A stretch of 64,000 nt of DNA from Limnephilus marmoratus (lineage: Eukaryota; Arthropoda; Insecta; Trichoptera; Limnephilidae): positions 50,021,117-50,085,116 of the forward strand of contig OU862912.1 in NCBI GenBank assembly GCA_917880885.1, written 5' to 3'. The notes beneath the pieces were generated by a model. That model was not told the origin of the DNA and searched no databases. It was given only the letters and a program-made list of their open reading frames with translations. The position numbers were made by a program, and so were the translations under genes. Below are positions 30,523 through 40,960 of the stretch, piece by piece (positions within the stretch are counted from its first letter, which is position 1; every line of letters starts with the position of its first letter).

Positions 30523-32501
30523 TAAGGTGGTCCAGGCCTGCATAGTAAATTTTATTTTTTCAAATATAGATGTAGCCACCCATTTTATTTGTTACACCTA
30601 TCATTTCTATTATGTGTAAAAAATTTCAGCCCCCAATATTATATACAAGGGGGTGCTCATCGAGTTAGAAGTTTCTCACAAAAGTTCTGAATTTTAAGTA
30701 AAACACGTAATTTAAGGTTTATTAATATTACAAGTATTTTAGCCAAATAAGTATAAAACGTATTTAAATTTTAACAAAATTTGGTAACAAAGCAATAATT
30801 AACATAATATTAGTCGCAATCTTTCAAAAACATGTTTGTCAACTCCTTTTTGAATGTTTCAGTAGAAACGATTTTTCTGTTTTGTTCAACGATGTGAAGT
30901 AAAAATTGCTTTTGTTACTCATTCTTAGTGAGTATCGTGTTGTATGTAATCTTCAAATAGTTTAACACCTCTCTCCGATGTATCATTAACAAGACGCAAA
31001 TTTTTGACTCAGCTTTTGCCTTGAAGGTAATCAACATTGATAATCCAAGTCTCAGGATTTAATTACAAGAAAGAGTCCTTGACATCAAGAACTAAGAGCG
31101 TTTTCAACGTTGTTTGTATTGCAAAAGCTTCTAATGTAACCTCTGAGGCAAGCTTAGCAGAATCACCTCGTACTGAACGATTACTGCCATCAGAATTTAT
31201 TTTTTGAACAATGGCCTGTTTCTCAGCGTCAGGCAGCTTCTCAGTAAATACGGTAAATGCGACTAGTTCATCTGACAAATACCATAAGTGACGCTCTAAG
31301 ACACCCCTAGCTGCTACACTGATTTCCGAATCAATGAATTCGTACAATTTTAAGCTATTCCAAAGTATTAAGTTATTTACAGGTGCATCTGCTGCCAAAG
31401 ACGCTTCGATTCAAACTTTAGTGTAGATGATAACTTACAAATCGAACAATTTGTTTTTCTTCTCTCCTGATTAGTTTAAATCTTGTTACGATCAAGCGCA
31501 CTGGTAACGTATTGTGTAAATATGTCACTTGTAGACAACTCAACGCACTACAAACTCATCTTTGGACTTATCCTCTAATATGCTAGCATTATTTGAAGTG
31601 CTACTGAAGCTGCACTCAAGTTCTAACTCTTGTCTCGACACCACCGAAGATGAAGCATTACTTTCAGCAGCCATTTCTTTCAATTCTTCAGATCTTTGTT
31701 TCCATTTTAGAGAACTTTCTTTGACTTTTTCTAGTTTCTTATCAATTGAGGTCATAATCATCTTACGTTCTCATCTTTGATCGATGAGAAACGCTCTTGT
31801 CTTCCGTATTTTTTTATCAAATTCAAAGCGCTTGCATGGGCAATATCAAAAAGTGTGTCTAGTTCTTTTTTAAACAAATACTCTCCTTTTCTTTGTGCTT
31901 CAGAATTTCTTCCTCTATTTTTATTTAATAGCAGCCAGTTCTTAAAAAACTTAATCAGTTTTTCAATGCAGTGATTTTGTTATCTGGTCGGAGTACTAGA
32001 TTTGCTCCATACTTTTATAAGTTCTTGAATAAGTACAAGCGCGGAATCTTTCACATTTTTGGAATCATTTAATATGTAGTTATAACGGAGTAAAACTTGC
32101 CGAAGAGTAGGATGTTGGTTAAGCCTTAACAATGGCTCAATATTTCGAACCCCAAGTAGAAAAATTTCGTATTTTTTTCGAGTAGATGAACACATTTTAC
32201 TACACTGATTCACTTCACAGTCTACTAAATAAGTTTCAAATACTGTTCAAATGTGTCTATAAAACTCTTTAGTGGTTTATTTTAATATTTATTTAATAGT
32301 TTAACACACGAAACTGGCCTGTAGCAAAAAGTAAAAATTAAGTATTTTACACAAAAAATTCAAAAACAACACTCGATTGAGCACCCCTTTCTACTTGAGC
32401 TATCTCGCTGAAATTTTACTATGTTATTTCTATGAATACGTGTAACAAATTCACGGGGTGGCCAAATGAAAAATATGAAAAAAAATTTTTGGACCACCTT
32501 A
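30523..32501. mobile_element. 1,979-bp DNA transposon, long imperfect TIRs, 8-bp duplication GGGAGCAG
   Basis: The ends are TAAGGTGGTCC and GGACCACCTTA, flanked on both sides by GGGAGCAG (30515-30522 and 32502-32509). The inverted similarity continues inward about 200 bp on each side: GCCACCC, TTTGTTACAC, AAATTTCAGC, then GGGGTGCTCATCGAGTT against GGGGTGCTCAATCGAGTG, and a TTTGAATTTT-like stretch. It interrupts SINE-H. It carries the minus-strand pseudogene 30810-32213. The 8-bp duplication suits hAT, P or Merlin types. The TIR alone does not let me choose, and no DDE motif is visible. Confidence 0.85.
30810..32213 (-). pseudogene. Degenerate uncharacterised protein carried by the 1,979-bp transposon
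   Basis: Read right to left: Met at 32213, then KYEIFLLGVRNIEPLLRLNQ and RYNYILNDS..DSALVLIQELI. After a frame change come NWLLLNKNRGRNSEAQRKGE and LDTLFDIAHASALNLI (~31980-31780). A Ser-rich linker with a coiled-coil-like KLEKVKESSLKWKQRSEELK follows (31761-31540). Then comes LYEFIDSEISVAARG..ERHLWYLSDELVAF (31398-31063). Last, in another frame, is VNDTSERGVKLFEDYIQHDT...TKNEQKQFLLHIVEQNRK to the stop at 30810. It is a single former protein of ~430 residues broken by stops and frameshifts. From memory, relatives with RHLWYLS and NDxxERGVKL are abundant, uncharacterised predicted proteins in arthropod genomes. Its place between terminal repeats says the family is transposon-borne. Confidence 0.65.
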
Positions 32502-32540
32502 GGGAGCAGTTGGGACTCTTGTGTGGTATTCATGTAAAAA
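32502..32540 (+). mobile_element. SINE-H copy 1: detached tail
   Basis: GGGAGCAG (target duplication), then TTGGGACTCTTGTGTGGTAT, TCATGT and an A-run. It is the same end as in copy 2 (58750-58790) and resembles the LINE-A tail CTCCTGTGTGGAGTTAATGT plus A-run. Confidence 0.75.
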
Positions 32541-32955
32541 AAAAATATCTAAAAAAATATTATAAATATAATATTTTTTTAGACATACGTAATACCGGCC
32601 GTTGGTTGATACGTCCAAAAAATGCATAAGGAATACCCAAGCAAAAAGTGTGGTTGAGAATCAGAAATAAAGGATCTTTTACATTACATACCCACTTATT
32701 CATTTCACTTTTGTACAGAAGTAGATACTCGTATGTGGATATTTCACTTATGAAATTTTATCATTTTCTATTACAAATAATGCAGGTAAACATTATATTG
32801 ATTTTTGAAAAACTGAATTTATAATTCGGTAGACACCTACATATATAGAGAATAATTTGGTTTTGAAATGAGAATATGCGTGGTTCCTACCGGGATGTCA
32901 TTTTATCCAGTACCTACCTCTCCCTAACCACATCACCTTGCTGGAAAAGTATTAT
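32541..32955. other. No gene seen
   Basis: AT-rich, non-coding. Confidence 0.35.
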
Positions 32956-33388
32956 GAACCACCGCCCCGGGAATAATTTATTGGACAACCAACACCTCTG
33001 CCATACGTCACCCCAAGTGGTTCGCTACGTTTGGTAACTAAGCAGGGGTGCCCGGGTTCATAGGGTGAGGTTTGACCAGATTTTGGCGGCAGATGCGTCT
33101 GCCCATCTGCTGCGTGGCGGGCAGGATCGATAGAGACTGATTGAAGAGGTATTTTGACCTCTCCAGCCAGAATCCTTCGACACATCGCCTTGCAGTTGAA
33201 GGAATGGATTTATACATCCGTCACCTCTGGGCACACTGACCTCCCAGATTCCTACCCACCCCTCATAACAATTTCCTTCCCAGAACTTCCTTTCCTTAAA
33301 AAAATCCTCCACACAGCATCCCCTAAGATGACATAGGTTCTGAGTGAAATTATTTTCCACAGGGCCTCAAGCGTGGAACTACTGTAAG
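32956..33388 (+). mobile_element. SINE-A copy 3
   Basis: It contains CCACCGCCCCGGGAATAA, CGTCACCCCAAGTGGTTCGC, GCAGGGGTGCCCGGGTTCAT, CCTCCACACAGCATCCCC and a decayed hairpin (TTCTGAGTG...CACAGGGCC). It is full length but for a few bases at the head. With copy 4, in opposite orientation ~110 bp downstream, it makes an inverted pair. Confidence 0.8.
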
Positions 33389-33498
33389 TTAAAAAACTTT
33401 GGAACAAATTAAAGCGCCTTCAAATGTGAGGTCATGTTTGAATCCATTATTTGGCACTTAGACTCGTGACAGGGAAAAGGGGAAGTCGATTAATTTAT
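33389..33498. other. Spacer between convergent SINE copies
   Basis: 110 bp of unique sequence that would be the loop of the SINE-A inverted pair. Confidence 0.6.
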
Positions 33499-33806
33499 TT
33501 TTTTTACATGAGCTCCACACGGGAGGCCCTGAGGAAAATAATTTCCCTGAGGGCCTATTTCATCTTTGGGGATGCTGTGTGGAGGATTTTTTTTAGTTAA
33601 AGGAAGGGGAGGAGAGCTCTGGGAAGGAAAAGAGGTGGGTAGGAATCTGGGGTTCAGTGTGTCCTGGTCATCCACCTTCAAGACCCGGGCACCCCTGCTA
33701 AATCACCAAACGCAGCGAACCACTTATGGTGACCTATGGCAGAGGTGTTGGTTATTCGATAAAGGTTCCCGGGGCGGCGGTAGCTATTCCCGCCTCCCTA
33801 ATTTGA
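33499..33806 (-). mobile_element. SINE-A copy 4, internally deleted
   Basis: On the plus strand it runs T-run, GAGCTCCACACGGGAGGCCC, the GAGGGCC hairpin, GGATGCTGTGTGGAGG, then ACCCGGGCACCCCTGCTAAA and GGGGCGGCGGTAGC to CCGCCTCCC. About 110-120 bp of the middle is missing relative to copy 8. The 114-codon plus ORF across it is incidental. Confidence 0.8.
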
Positions 33807-33993
33807 ATCGGTCATATTCAAAATCAATAACGACCCTTTCTATCTATTCAATACCGCACAGTCGTATCACGACACAATGCCGCGGATCAACAACAAAGCG
33901 GTCTGGCTGAAAAAAAAACCGCATTTCGGAATAAGTAACGATCGGCAAGTTCAGTCTACAATCGGCACTCCGCACTAATATGCCCGACCGGAC

Positions 33994-35142
33994 TAGGCTT
34001 GTTGAAAAAATATCGATATTTTTAATTCAAAATATCGATATTTTTAGCCGATATATTTTGATCCGATATATCGATATTAAATATCCACTATCGAAAATTG
34101 TATCAAAAACGATATTTTTGTATATTTATGTAACGAAAGTCACTAGAATCCAAAACCGTATATGAACGAATGGAAAAAGTAACTGTATCGGGTTCGTGAC
34201 ATCTAGCGGTTGAAATTTTAACTATTACTTATTAACTTACAATACTATCTCATATGGTGTAGGTAAGTGCATAGAAATGTATGATATTTTCGGCCATTTC
34301 GACTAAGTCATTCCCATAGCGCCTCCCACACGCACACTTTGGAGCGACCGAGTCCCGCGTTACCTCAGGCCGCCGCACAATGGTTTTACTAATATGAGAG
34401 CGTCGAAAACAAATCGGAATTTCAAATTGCAGGGACCATTAAATTTTGTTTCTATATCTTGACATCACATACCAGTGCATCTTTCCCCCTATTACCGAAC
34501 TCAGCAAAACGTTTCGTCGCTGCGTAACACGTCAGCAAAGATTGACTTCCCGAGCAGTCAGGACGTTCGTGTGAAAGTACAACGTTTTTTATATAACATT
34601 TAGGGACTGATAACTTTTTACACCGCTTGCTGGCAAACTTTTTTCAACGTGGATCCAATACCTTTAGGTGTGTATTAAAGATTTTAAGTTTATTTTTTTC
34701 ATTTACTAATGCGACAAATTTGGGATATTTAAAAAAAAAACATCTCGTGAATTTAAAAAAAAATACGAAGATTTCTGGAATACTTAAGATTAAGGATAAA
34801 TACTGGTTTGCCTGATACAATAAAAAGGTTTAAAAATATTAGTTAGAAGATAGCTTTTTAGTTTTTTATATTTTTGTAATTATTGTCTAATAAAAATAAA
34901 TATTGTTAAAAATACCATCATTTTTATTGAGATCTTTGTACATTTAAATAATACACATTGTGTATAAAAATTACCATTGATAATATTGAGCATAATACAG
35001 TATTATTTTAAAAACGCAAAATCTTTAAAAATTTGACCGATATATCGATATTTTTTCCTCGATATATCGACGTCGATATTGATATTTTAATAAATATCGA
35101 TATATCGAAATACGAAATTTTTTTTCACTTTCGACATCCCTA
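33994..35142. mobile_element. 1,149-bp hAT-like non-autonomous element, 8-bp duplication GACCGGAC
   Basis: TAGGCTTGTTGAAAA and the complement of TAGGGATGTCGAAA are the ends, with GACCGGAC at 33986-33993 and 35143-35150. Dense ATATCGATAT/CGATATATCG repeats lie just inside both ends (34015-34080 and 35040-35110), as in subterminal transposase sites of hAT elements. There is no transposase ORF. A GC-rich repeat arm (34329-34382) is embedded. Confidence 0.8.
34329..34382. repeat. GC-rich repeat arm also found as an inverted pair at 38933-39094
   Basis: ACACGCACACTTTGGAGCGA, CCGAGTCCCGCG and CAGGCCGCCGCAC match both arms of the later pair. Single arm only here. Confidence 0.7.
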
Positions 35143-35150
35143 GACCGGAC

Positions 35151-35509
35151 CCTGGTCGAGCAGAGGGCCTGGGCAATATCTTTGCAGTTTATAATCGATT
35201 GTTTCGAGTCGGCATCTTTTTGCTGTCCGGTAGATTACGTATTGATTGATCACCGCACTCGATTAATGGAACAAAAGTAGCATAACCATACTAGTCTTGC
35301 CGCTGAGAACTTCGTTGTAACCTCTCTTTTGATACAGTGGATTATTGGCAGAGCAGAATTGTGTCGAGCCATTTACACTGAAAAAAAAAAAGTTAAAACG
35401 TGCTTCCGAATCACCCATTTGCAAGTATAATTAATTATCCATGTGGGTTTACAAGGTGTAACATAACATGCCCGAATAGTATTAACCAGCGCTCAGCATA
35501 TTCGGAGTT
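35151..35509. other. No gene seen
   Basis: Non-coding; resumes the sequence interrupted by the hAT-like element. Confidence 0.35.
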
Positions 35510-35690
35510 TTTTTTAAAGTGAAACATCCTTAGCCCCGTTAGCGATTCGGAAGAAACAGAAATGACGCGTACAGCACCTGCGAAGCATTATACTCCTAAC
35601 AAGGCTCCTATTGGTTGAGATATAAAACGGAAACGACGCGAGGTATGCGCTTATTGGCCTGCTCACTGCGCTTTGATTATGACCTGACTT
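35510..35690 (+). repeat. Repeat E, partial diverged copy
   Basis: AGTGAAACATCCTTAGCCCC, GAAATGACGCGTACAGCACC and CATTATACTCCTAACAAGG parallel 52850-52950 (GTGAAAACTTCTTTAGC, ATGACGCATTACAGCACC). Confidence 0.5.
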
Positions 35691-35769
35691 TTCAAAGCTC
35701 CTTGTTCTTTATAGTTTGAGATTGTTTTGGTAAAGTATAGCTTCTATCTCGAGTTTTATTAAATATTTT

Positions 35770-36034
35770 CTCAATCCATCCCTCTAATTAGGGTGCAAGG
35801 CGATGGGTTGATAAGAGTCCGGCTGCAAAAGTCAAAAGGCTTCCTTTAACCAGTCTCTCTAGATCCGGCCTGCCACGCAGTAGATGGGAAATGCATGTGC
35901 CGCCAAAACCTAGACAAACCTCACCCCCATGAACCCAGGTACCCCTGCTAAGTCACCAAACGTAGCGAACCTCTTGGGGTGACTTATCCGATAAACAGTT
36001 CCCAGGGCGGCGGTACCCATACCCGCCTCCCAAG
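35770..36034 (-). mobile_element. SINE-A copy 5, 3'-truncated
   Basis: GGTGCAAGGCGATGG, CTAGATCCGGCCTGCCACGC, CTCACCCCCATGAACCC, CCCCTGCTAAGTCACCAAAC, CAGGGCGGCGGTACCCATAC and CCGCCTCCCAA. The hairpin end is missing. CATACCCGCCTCC is duplicated at 36043-36056. Confidence 0.75.
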
Positions 36035-36056
36035 TTGTATACACATACCCGCCTCC

Positions 36057-36599
36057 TAAAAGAAGTATACATCGTTTTGCTGTTGGGGTAGTTGGGTATA
36101 GCTTAGCGGGTCATGTGATACGCACTCCGTCTCGTTCCAGCAGCAAGGCAAAAGACAAGACAGTATTATCAGGCGATCCGTCGCGACGTGTTGCAGTGTG
36201 ATGCAAAATGTGAAAGAATTTTTTAAATTAAAAAAAAAAATCATCGGACAGTAAAATAACAACATTTGTTAATCAAAATATGCTCGAGAATCGCTGGTTA
36301 AAATCCTTTGGGTACGTGCTGTTACACCCTGTATGATAATAATATGGCAATCATTTCATTATTTTGTGGTATGGAAAAGATAGGCGGAAGGCGGAGGTTG
36401 ATAAAGAAGTACGAGTATGTAGATATGTTTATTTCAATGAAATGAGCGAAAACACGAAAAAAAGATAAGAATGAACAATGAAGCAGTCAAATATTTGGGT
36501 CGCCAATAACTTTTGATACCTATCGTTAATTACAAAGATCTGTCAAACAAGTTTAAAAACGCTTGTCATAACTCAAAGTAATTGAAAAGGTACTTAATA
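36057..36599. other. No gene seen
   Basis: Non-coding; the 69-codon minus ORF at 36056-36265 has no domain. Confidence 0.35.
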
Positions 36600-36601
36600 T
36601 A

Positions 36602-37541
36602 TTAGGTCCTTACATATGAAATTGGCGTTTTGTATGGGAGGAACATAAAGTCGATTTTTTAAAATATAATATATATTTATTTAATCAAATGTACCATTGC
36701 TATCTATGCATTTTGCCATCTCATAGGTAGTTCATCGATCCCTTTACTAAAAAAACCATTCGGACGGGAATCAATAAAATCTTTGAAAGCGGTTTGGACT
36801 GCCCCATCGGAGTTGAATTTTTTCCCGTGCAAGAAGTTATCCAAATTTCGAAAAAAATGGTAATCTCTTGGGGCAAGGTCCGGGGAGTATGGTGGATGTC
36901 TTAGACATTCCAATTGAAGCTCCTCTAATTTGGTATCCGTCTGTTGTGCAGTGTGTGGTCTAGCGTTCTAACGCGCGTTTGTTGATTTGCATCATTCAAT
37001 TCGTGAGGTACCCACCTTTCAAGCTTTTTCACCTTCCCAATTTGCTTCAAGTGGATTAAAACAGTTTTATCACTAACACCGCAGCCTGCAGCTAACTCGG
37101 ACGTGGTTTGCGATGGATCCGCTTCCACAATAGCCTTCAATTCTTCATTATCAACTTTGGTCTCCGGCCGTCCACGGGGCTTGTTCTGCAGGTCGAAATT
37201 TCCAGAACGAAAACGTTGGAATAAAAACGCACTGTGATTTCTTTTGCGGCACCGTCGCCGTACACATCATTACTCCTTCGAGCCGTTTCTGCAGCACTGG
37301 TGCCACGGTGGAACTCGTACTCGTAAATAACGCGATATTTCAAGTTTTCCATTTTGTAAACTAAGTGACGCAAAGTAAAAAAACAATTAAGGAAAAAACA
37401 AATGAATTATAATTTTCGAAACACAAATACATGTATAAATAGCTGTATAAATTTGAACTTGGAATTCCTAACCAAAGAGAAAATATTTGAGATCAAAGTT
37501 GCCAGTACGGCAAAACGCCAATTTCATATGTAAGGACCTAA
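36602..37541. mobile_element. Internally deleted mariner transposon (940 bp)
   Basis: Perfect 31-bp TIRs begin TTAGGTCCTTACATATGAAA (36602-36632 and 37511-37541), with TA on both sides (36600-36601, 37542-37543). Intact mariners are ~1.3 kb (established), so roughly 350-400 bp is gone. The coding remnant is on the minus strand. Perfect TIRs suggest a fairly recent insertion. Confidence 0.95.
36690..37373 (-). pseudogene. Mariner transposase, catalytic core deleted
   Basis: The N-terminal DNA-binding part is in two frames: HRGTSAAETARRSNDVYGDG (37373 on) and DPSQTTSELAAGCGVSDKTV..HLKQIGKVKKLERWVPHELN (37140 on). The frame then jumps from TRV to NARPHTAQQTDTKLEE and QLECLRHPPYSPDLAPRDYH, ending MRWQ. 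HPPYSPDLAP holds the third catalytic Asp of the DD(34/37)D triad. The first Asp and the second one, just before NARPHT, are lost in the deletion near 36965, and a frameshift lies near 37140-37200. It cannot transpose itself. Insect SETMAR-type annotations often come from such copies. Confidence 0.9.
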
Positions 37542-37543
37542 TA

Positions 37544-37822
37544 TGTACGAAACAAACATTTCAAATTCGTTTAACAGTACTCATATGCCAATTTATCTCG
37601 TAGTAGTCTTTTCGTATTATAACTCTGATCAGTTGTTGTAGTTGTAGATACTCTCGGTATTGCCCTGGTGCTCAGCTCAGAATCGAAATGTTTATTTTAG
37701 TTTATTTGTGAAATAAAAATTATACATAGTTATTTTAACAAAATCATATAATATACTAGGTATGAATAGCTAGGTACCTCTCAACTTCCTTCTTTCTGTA
37801 CATCTCCTTATCTTCATTGGTT
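37544..37822. other. SINE-H scrap in otherwise unique DNA
   Basis: At 37640-37692, GTAGATACTCTCGGTATTGC and CCTGGTGCTCAG..AATCGAAATG match the SINE-H body at 30318-30360. No gene. Confidence 0.45.
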
Positions 37823-38027
37823 GCTTTTGCAATTCCCACGGTAACGGCACGGCCATGACATAAAAATACGTTCCTCATCATAATAATGCTGCAATTCTTT
37901 CTTACACACTTAATAATAGTGAAACAAAAGATGTACGTATGTCTGTGTCCCCCATAAGAAAAATGCAAAAATTATCATACATCTCCCTCACTCGTTTAAA
38001 GAAGTGAGACGCAGTTGCCGTTGAATT
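37823..38027. mobile_element. Foldback MITE D, copy 1
   Basis: TTGCTTTTGCAATTCCCACG, GTAACGGCACGG at the left and, inverted, AACGGCAACTGCGTCTCAC with GAGTGAGGGAGATG at the right. Related to 38693, 40272 and 42742. Followed by a (TA)n run. Confidence 0.55.
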
Positions 38028-38067
38028 ATATATATATATATATATATTTAAATAGGCAATTCATTAC

Positions 38068-38467
38068 ACTCTGCCGTAGGTCACCCCAAGTGGTTAGCTA
38101 CGTTTGGTGACTTAGCAGGGGTGCCCGGGTTCATGGGGTGAGGTTTGTTCGGATCTTGGTGGCGGAGGCGTCTGTCCACCAAATGCGTGCAGGCTTCGGG
38201 AGACACTGGTGAAGGGAGACTTTCTGACCTCTCCAGCAGGACCCTCCCCGGAACATCACCTTGCACCGCATTGGGAGAGGTAGATTCGTCCGTCAATTCT
38301 GGGCACACTGACCATTAGATTCCAACCCACTCCTCACACCTTATTCCTTTTCAGAACTTCCTCTCCTTTCTTTCCTAAAAAACCTGCCATACACATCCTC
38401 AAAGATGACATAGACCCTGAGGGGTATTATTTTCCTCAGGGCCTCCTGTGTGGAGCTAATGTAAAAA
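38068..38467 (+). mobile_element. SINE-A copy 6
   Basis: Starts at GCCGTAGGTCACCCCAAGTG (head missing), then GCAGGGGTGCCCGGGTTCAT, GCGTCTGTCCACC, ATACACATCCTC and the GACCCTGAGGGGTATTATTT hairpin, to an A-run. The (TA)n run at its left edge may be the integration site. Confidence 0.8.
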
Positions 38468-38517
38468 AACCCTAAAAAGTGCTTTGTATTAAAAGCAGTC
38501 TTCTCTTTAGTCTCAGA

Positions 38518-38601
38518 ATGAATCATTATTTGGATGCCACACGTCATAGTTCCGCTGGCTTCCTACAGTTATGACTCTTGTGTGGTGTCGACATAAAAAA
38601 A
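38518..38601 (+). mobile_element. SINE-H fragment (3' part)
   Basis: ATTATTTGGATGCCACACGT, CATAGTTCCGCTGGCTTCC and GACTCTTGTGTGGTG with an A-run: the distal body and tail of SINE-H. Confidence 0.55.
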
Positions 38602-38689
38602 TAGCTCAGTCGTCTCACCCCTCACCCCCGCGCGGTCCGTACGAAGTTATCGTATTTTTGAATTTTGTTAAAAGCTGAAAAATCCAGGC

Positions 38690-38917
38690 TGCTTTTAAAA
38701 TTCCGACGTCAACGTCACGGCGACGGCAACGGCAAGCGGCATTTCATTTCTTAATACGATTAAGGGAAATGAATGATATAGATTGCATATTTCCTTTGGG
38801 GGAAACAGACATACGTAGATTGTTTGCTTCACTCTTATTTATTCTTTTTAGGAACGTACGTTTTTTTCGTCTTTTTGTGCCATTGGCGTGCCGTCACCGT
38901 AGGAATATTAAAAGCGC
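38690..38917. mobile_element. Foldback MITE D, copy 2
   Basis: GCTGCTTTTAAAATTCCGAC at the left against the complement of GCGCTTTTAATATTCCTACG at the right. Both are followed by ACG(T)..GTCACGGC-type words. Non-coding. Confidence 0.6.
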
Positions 38918-38932
38918 CTATTAGCGCCTACA

Positions 38933-39094
38933 AGCACACTTCGGAGCGACCGAGTCCCGCGCCACTTCAGGCCGCCGCGCAGAAAAGTAAAGACCTATGG
39001 TAAGGTAACGGCTTACAGCGCAGTTCAATGTGAGACTTTTCTGTGCGGCGGCCTGTGGCGCGGGACTCGGTCGCTCCAAAGTGTTCGTGTGGGA
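38933..39094. repeat. GC-rich inverted pair (~56-bp arms)
   Basis: CGGAGCGACCGAGTCCCGCG, CAGGCCGCCGCGCAGAAAAG on the left and the complement on the right (39034-39090); spacer ~45 bp. The 72-codon minus ORF here reads the palindrome. Single arm also at 34329. Confidence 0.75.
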
Positions 39095-40271
39095 GCTGCT
39101 ATTATGTATTCTAGAGAGAGACAAAGATCTCCGGCGCATGTGTGCCTCTCACGTGACCCGAAGATTTATTTAAAACGGCGAATTTCTTATCGAGCAAAAT
39201 CCAAACTAACATCAGCGAAAATAAAACAGCACGAAATAAAATATGCCGGAGAATGATAAGAAAATTGTTTACCGTTATGTTTACTGTAGGTAGCGTTATG
39301 TATGGGCCGCTGATTCGTTTGCATTATTAATTTAACACCGCGCTCTTTATTTTGTTGCTAGAAATCGGTATGCAAATAGTAGTCCCAGAGAGGAGTCGTA
39401 AGTGCGTCATCGACGAACTTCTTCCTTCTCACTCGTCTAGTATGAAAACAAAGATGACAAAAGATACAACTATAACGATGATGTCGCGTACGACTTCTCT
39501 CTGCAACTACTGAAACGATGGTAGGTACTCTATATTAACATTATTGCTGCATTTGAAGAATCTTCGGGCAATCACAAAAGACAGTATGCTGATATTTCTC
39601 CTTTGTCGAAATGAAATCTTCACTGGGATTAGGTACATGTCATGTTAAGTTCCCTAGACATAAAAACTAAGTAATCCGGCTCGAAGGACCAAAAATGGAC
39701 GAAGCACTCAAATGATCCAGAGTCTAGTAGTCCGATTTATAATTCAATAATAAAATTAATCAATTGTTTGAAATGATACTCTCATTTTGAACGTCAAAAT
39801 TTTAAGATTTCTATACAAATCAAATCCACGCCGCCCGTCCAACCGCCCACTCGCCCGCCACAAACAATATTTTTTTTACATTAGTTAGAAGATAATTATT
39901 TTATAAAATTACAGAACGTCTTAAAACGGGTTCCCTCCTAATAATTATTCAATGCATATTTATGACATACCAACCTGCACAGAAAACTAACCAATACAAA
40001 TGACCAGCGCACAGAAAATTAAAAATATTTAAAAGTTCGTCGCTATAAGTTTATTTAAGTAATAAAAATACGATAAAAATAAAGCAGGTAAATGAGGTTA
40101 TCAACACCGAGATACCGATAGTAAAATAAATTGGTTTGTAGGTAGACAAAACAGATACCAGACTGAAATGCAAAAACGAAAAGAGATAATAAAAAATTGC
40201 ACCTATCATTAATATGTGGGTAAATAAATGATGGATTCAATGAATAAACTAGCATTCATTATACCTATTGG
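39095..40271. other. No gene seen
   Basis: Non-coding, mixed composition; CGCCCACTCGCCCGCC at ~39845 is a small C-rich patch. Confidence 0.35.
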
Positions 40272-40960
40272 TCGTTTTTATTATTACAGTGAAGATCCAC
40301 GATTACGGTACCGTGACGGCATAAAAACATACGTTCCTTATCACTTATCACAATAATGCTGCAGCTCTTTCAAAAGACGAGATACACAATATACGTAGGT
40401 CTACATTGGAGGTTATCCACTACTTACCCGCCCTGGTATAAGTAACAGATGGTTACTCCTTCAAGGCTCTCGCAAGGAATCTAATTTTTTTGAAAGAACG
40501 AAGCTTCGTTCTTTAAAAAAAAAACAAAATGTAAAAAACCAAACTAAATGTAGCTACATTTAGTTCAGAACGAATTTACACCTCCAATGTCCTTGCATAC
40601 GTTGTTAGTAAGCACTAAGCAGTATGCAAGTGCTTAGCGGGAATTTCAAGATACAAAATATGTCAGTATGACAAAATATAGACAAGACAATGGGACAAGT
40701 TGGTGAAAGTCCACGAGGTGGCAAGCGCTGGGTGGTTGTATCCAGCGTATCCTACAAGCACCTGTTTGGGAGGAAGACACAGTACATAAATAATAAGGGC
40801 ATGGCCAACGGTTGGGAGTCCTCTCCATTCGATTGGCAATATAAACAGACCTACGTATATTATACGTAGGTCTGTTTCCTCCAAAGGAAAAAGTAATCAT
40901 TTTCTTGCATCTCTCTGACCGCACCGTGACGTCTCCGCAGACCCCCATAATACTACTAGC
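40272..40960. repeat. Foldback MITE D, copy 3, with nested palindromes
   Basis: The left part ACGGTACCGTGACGGCATAA and ACATACGTTCC resembles 37835-37875. The right part holds GACCGCACCGTGACGTCTCC inverted. In between are exact palindromes: AAGAACGAAGCTTCGTTCTT (~40493), CTAAATGTAGCTACATTTAG (~40543), and ACAGACCTACGTATA with its complement (~40844-40879). Confidence 0.5.

Noticed and set aside
38921..39139. 72-codon minus ORF rich in Arg/Ser
   Set aside because: Reads through both arms of an inverted pair.
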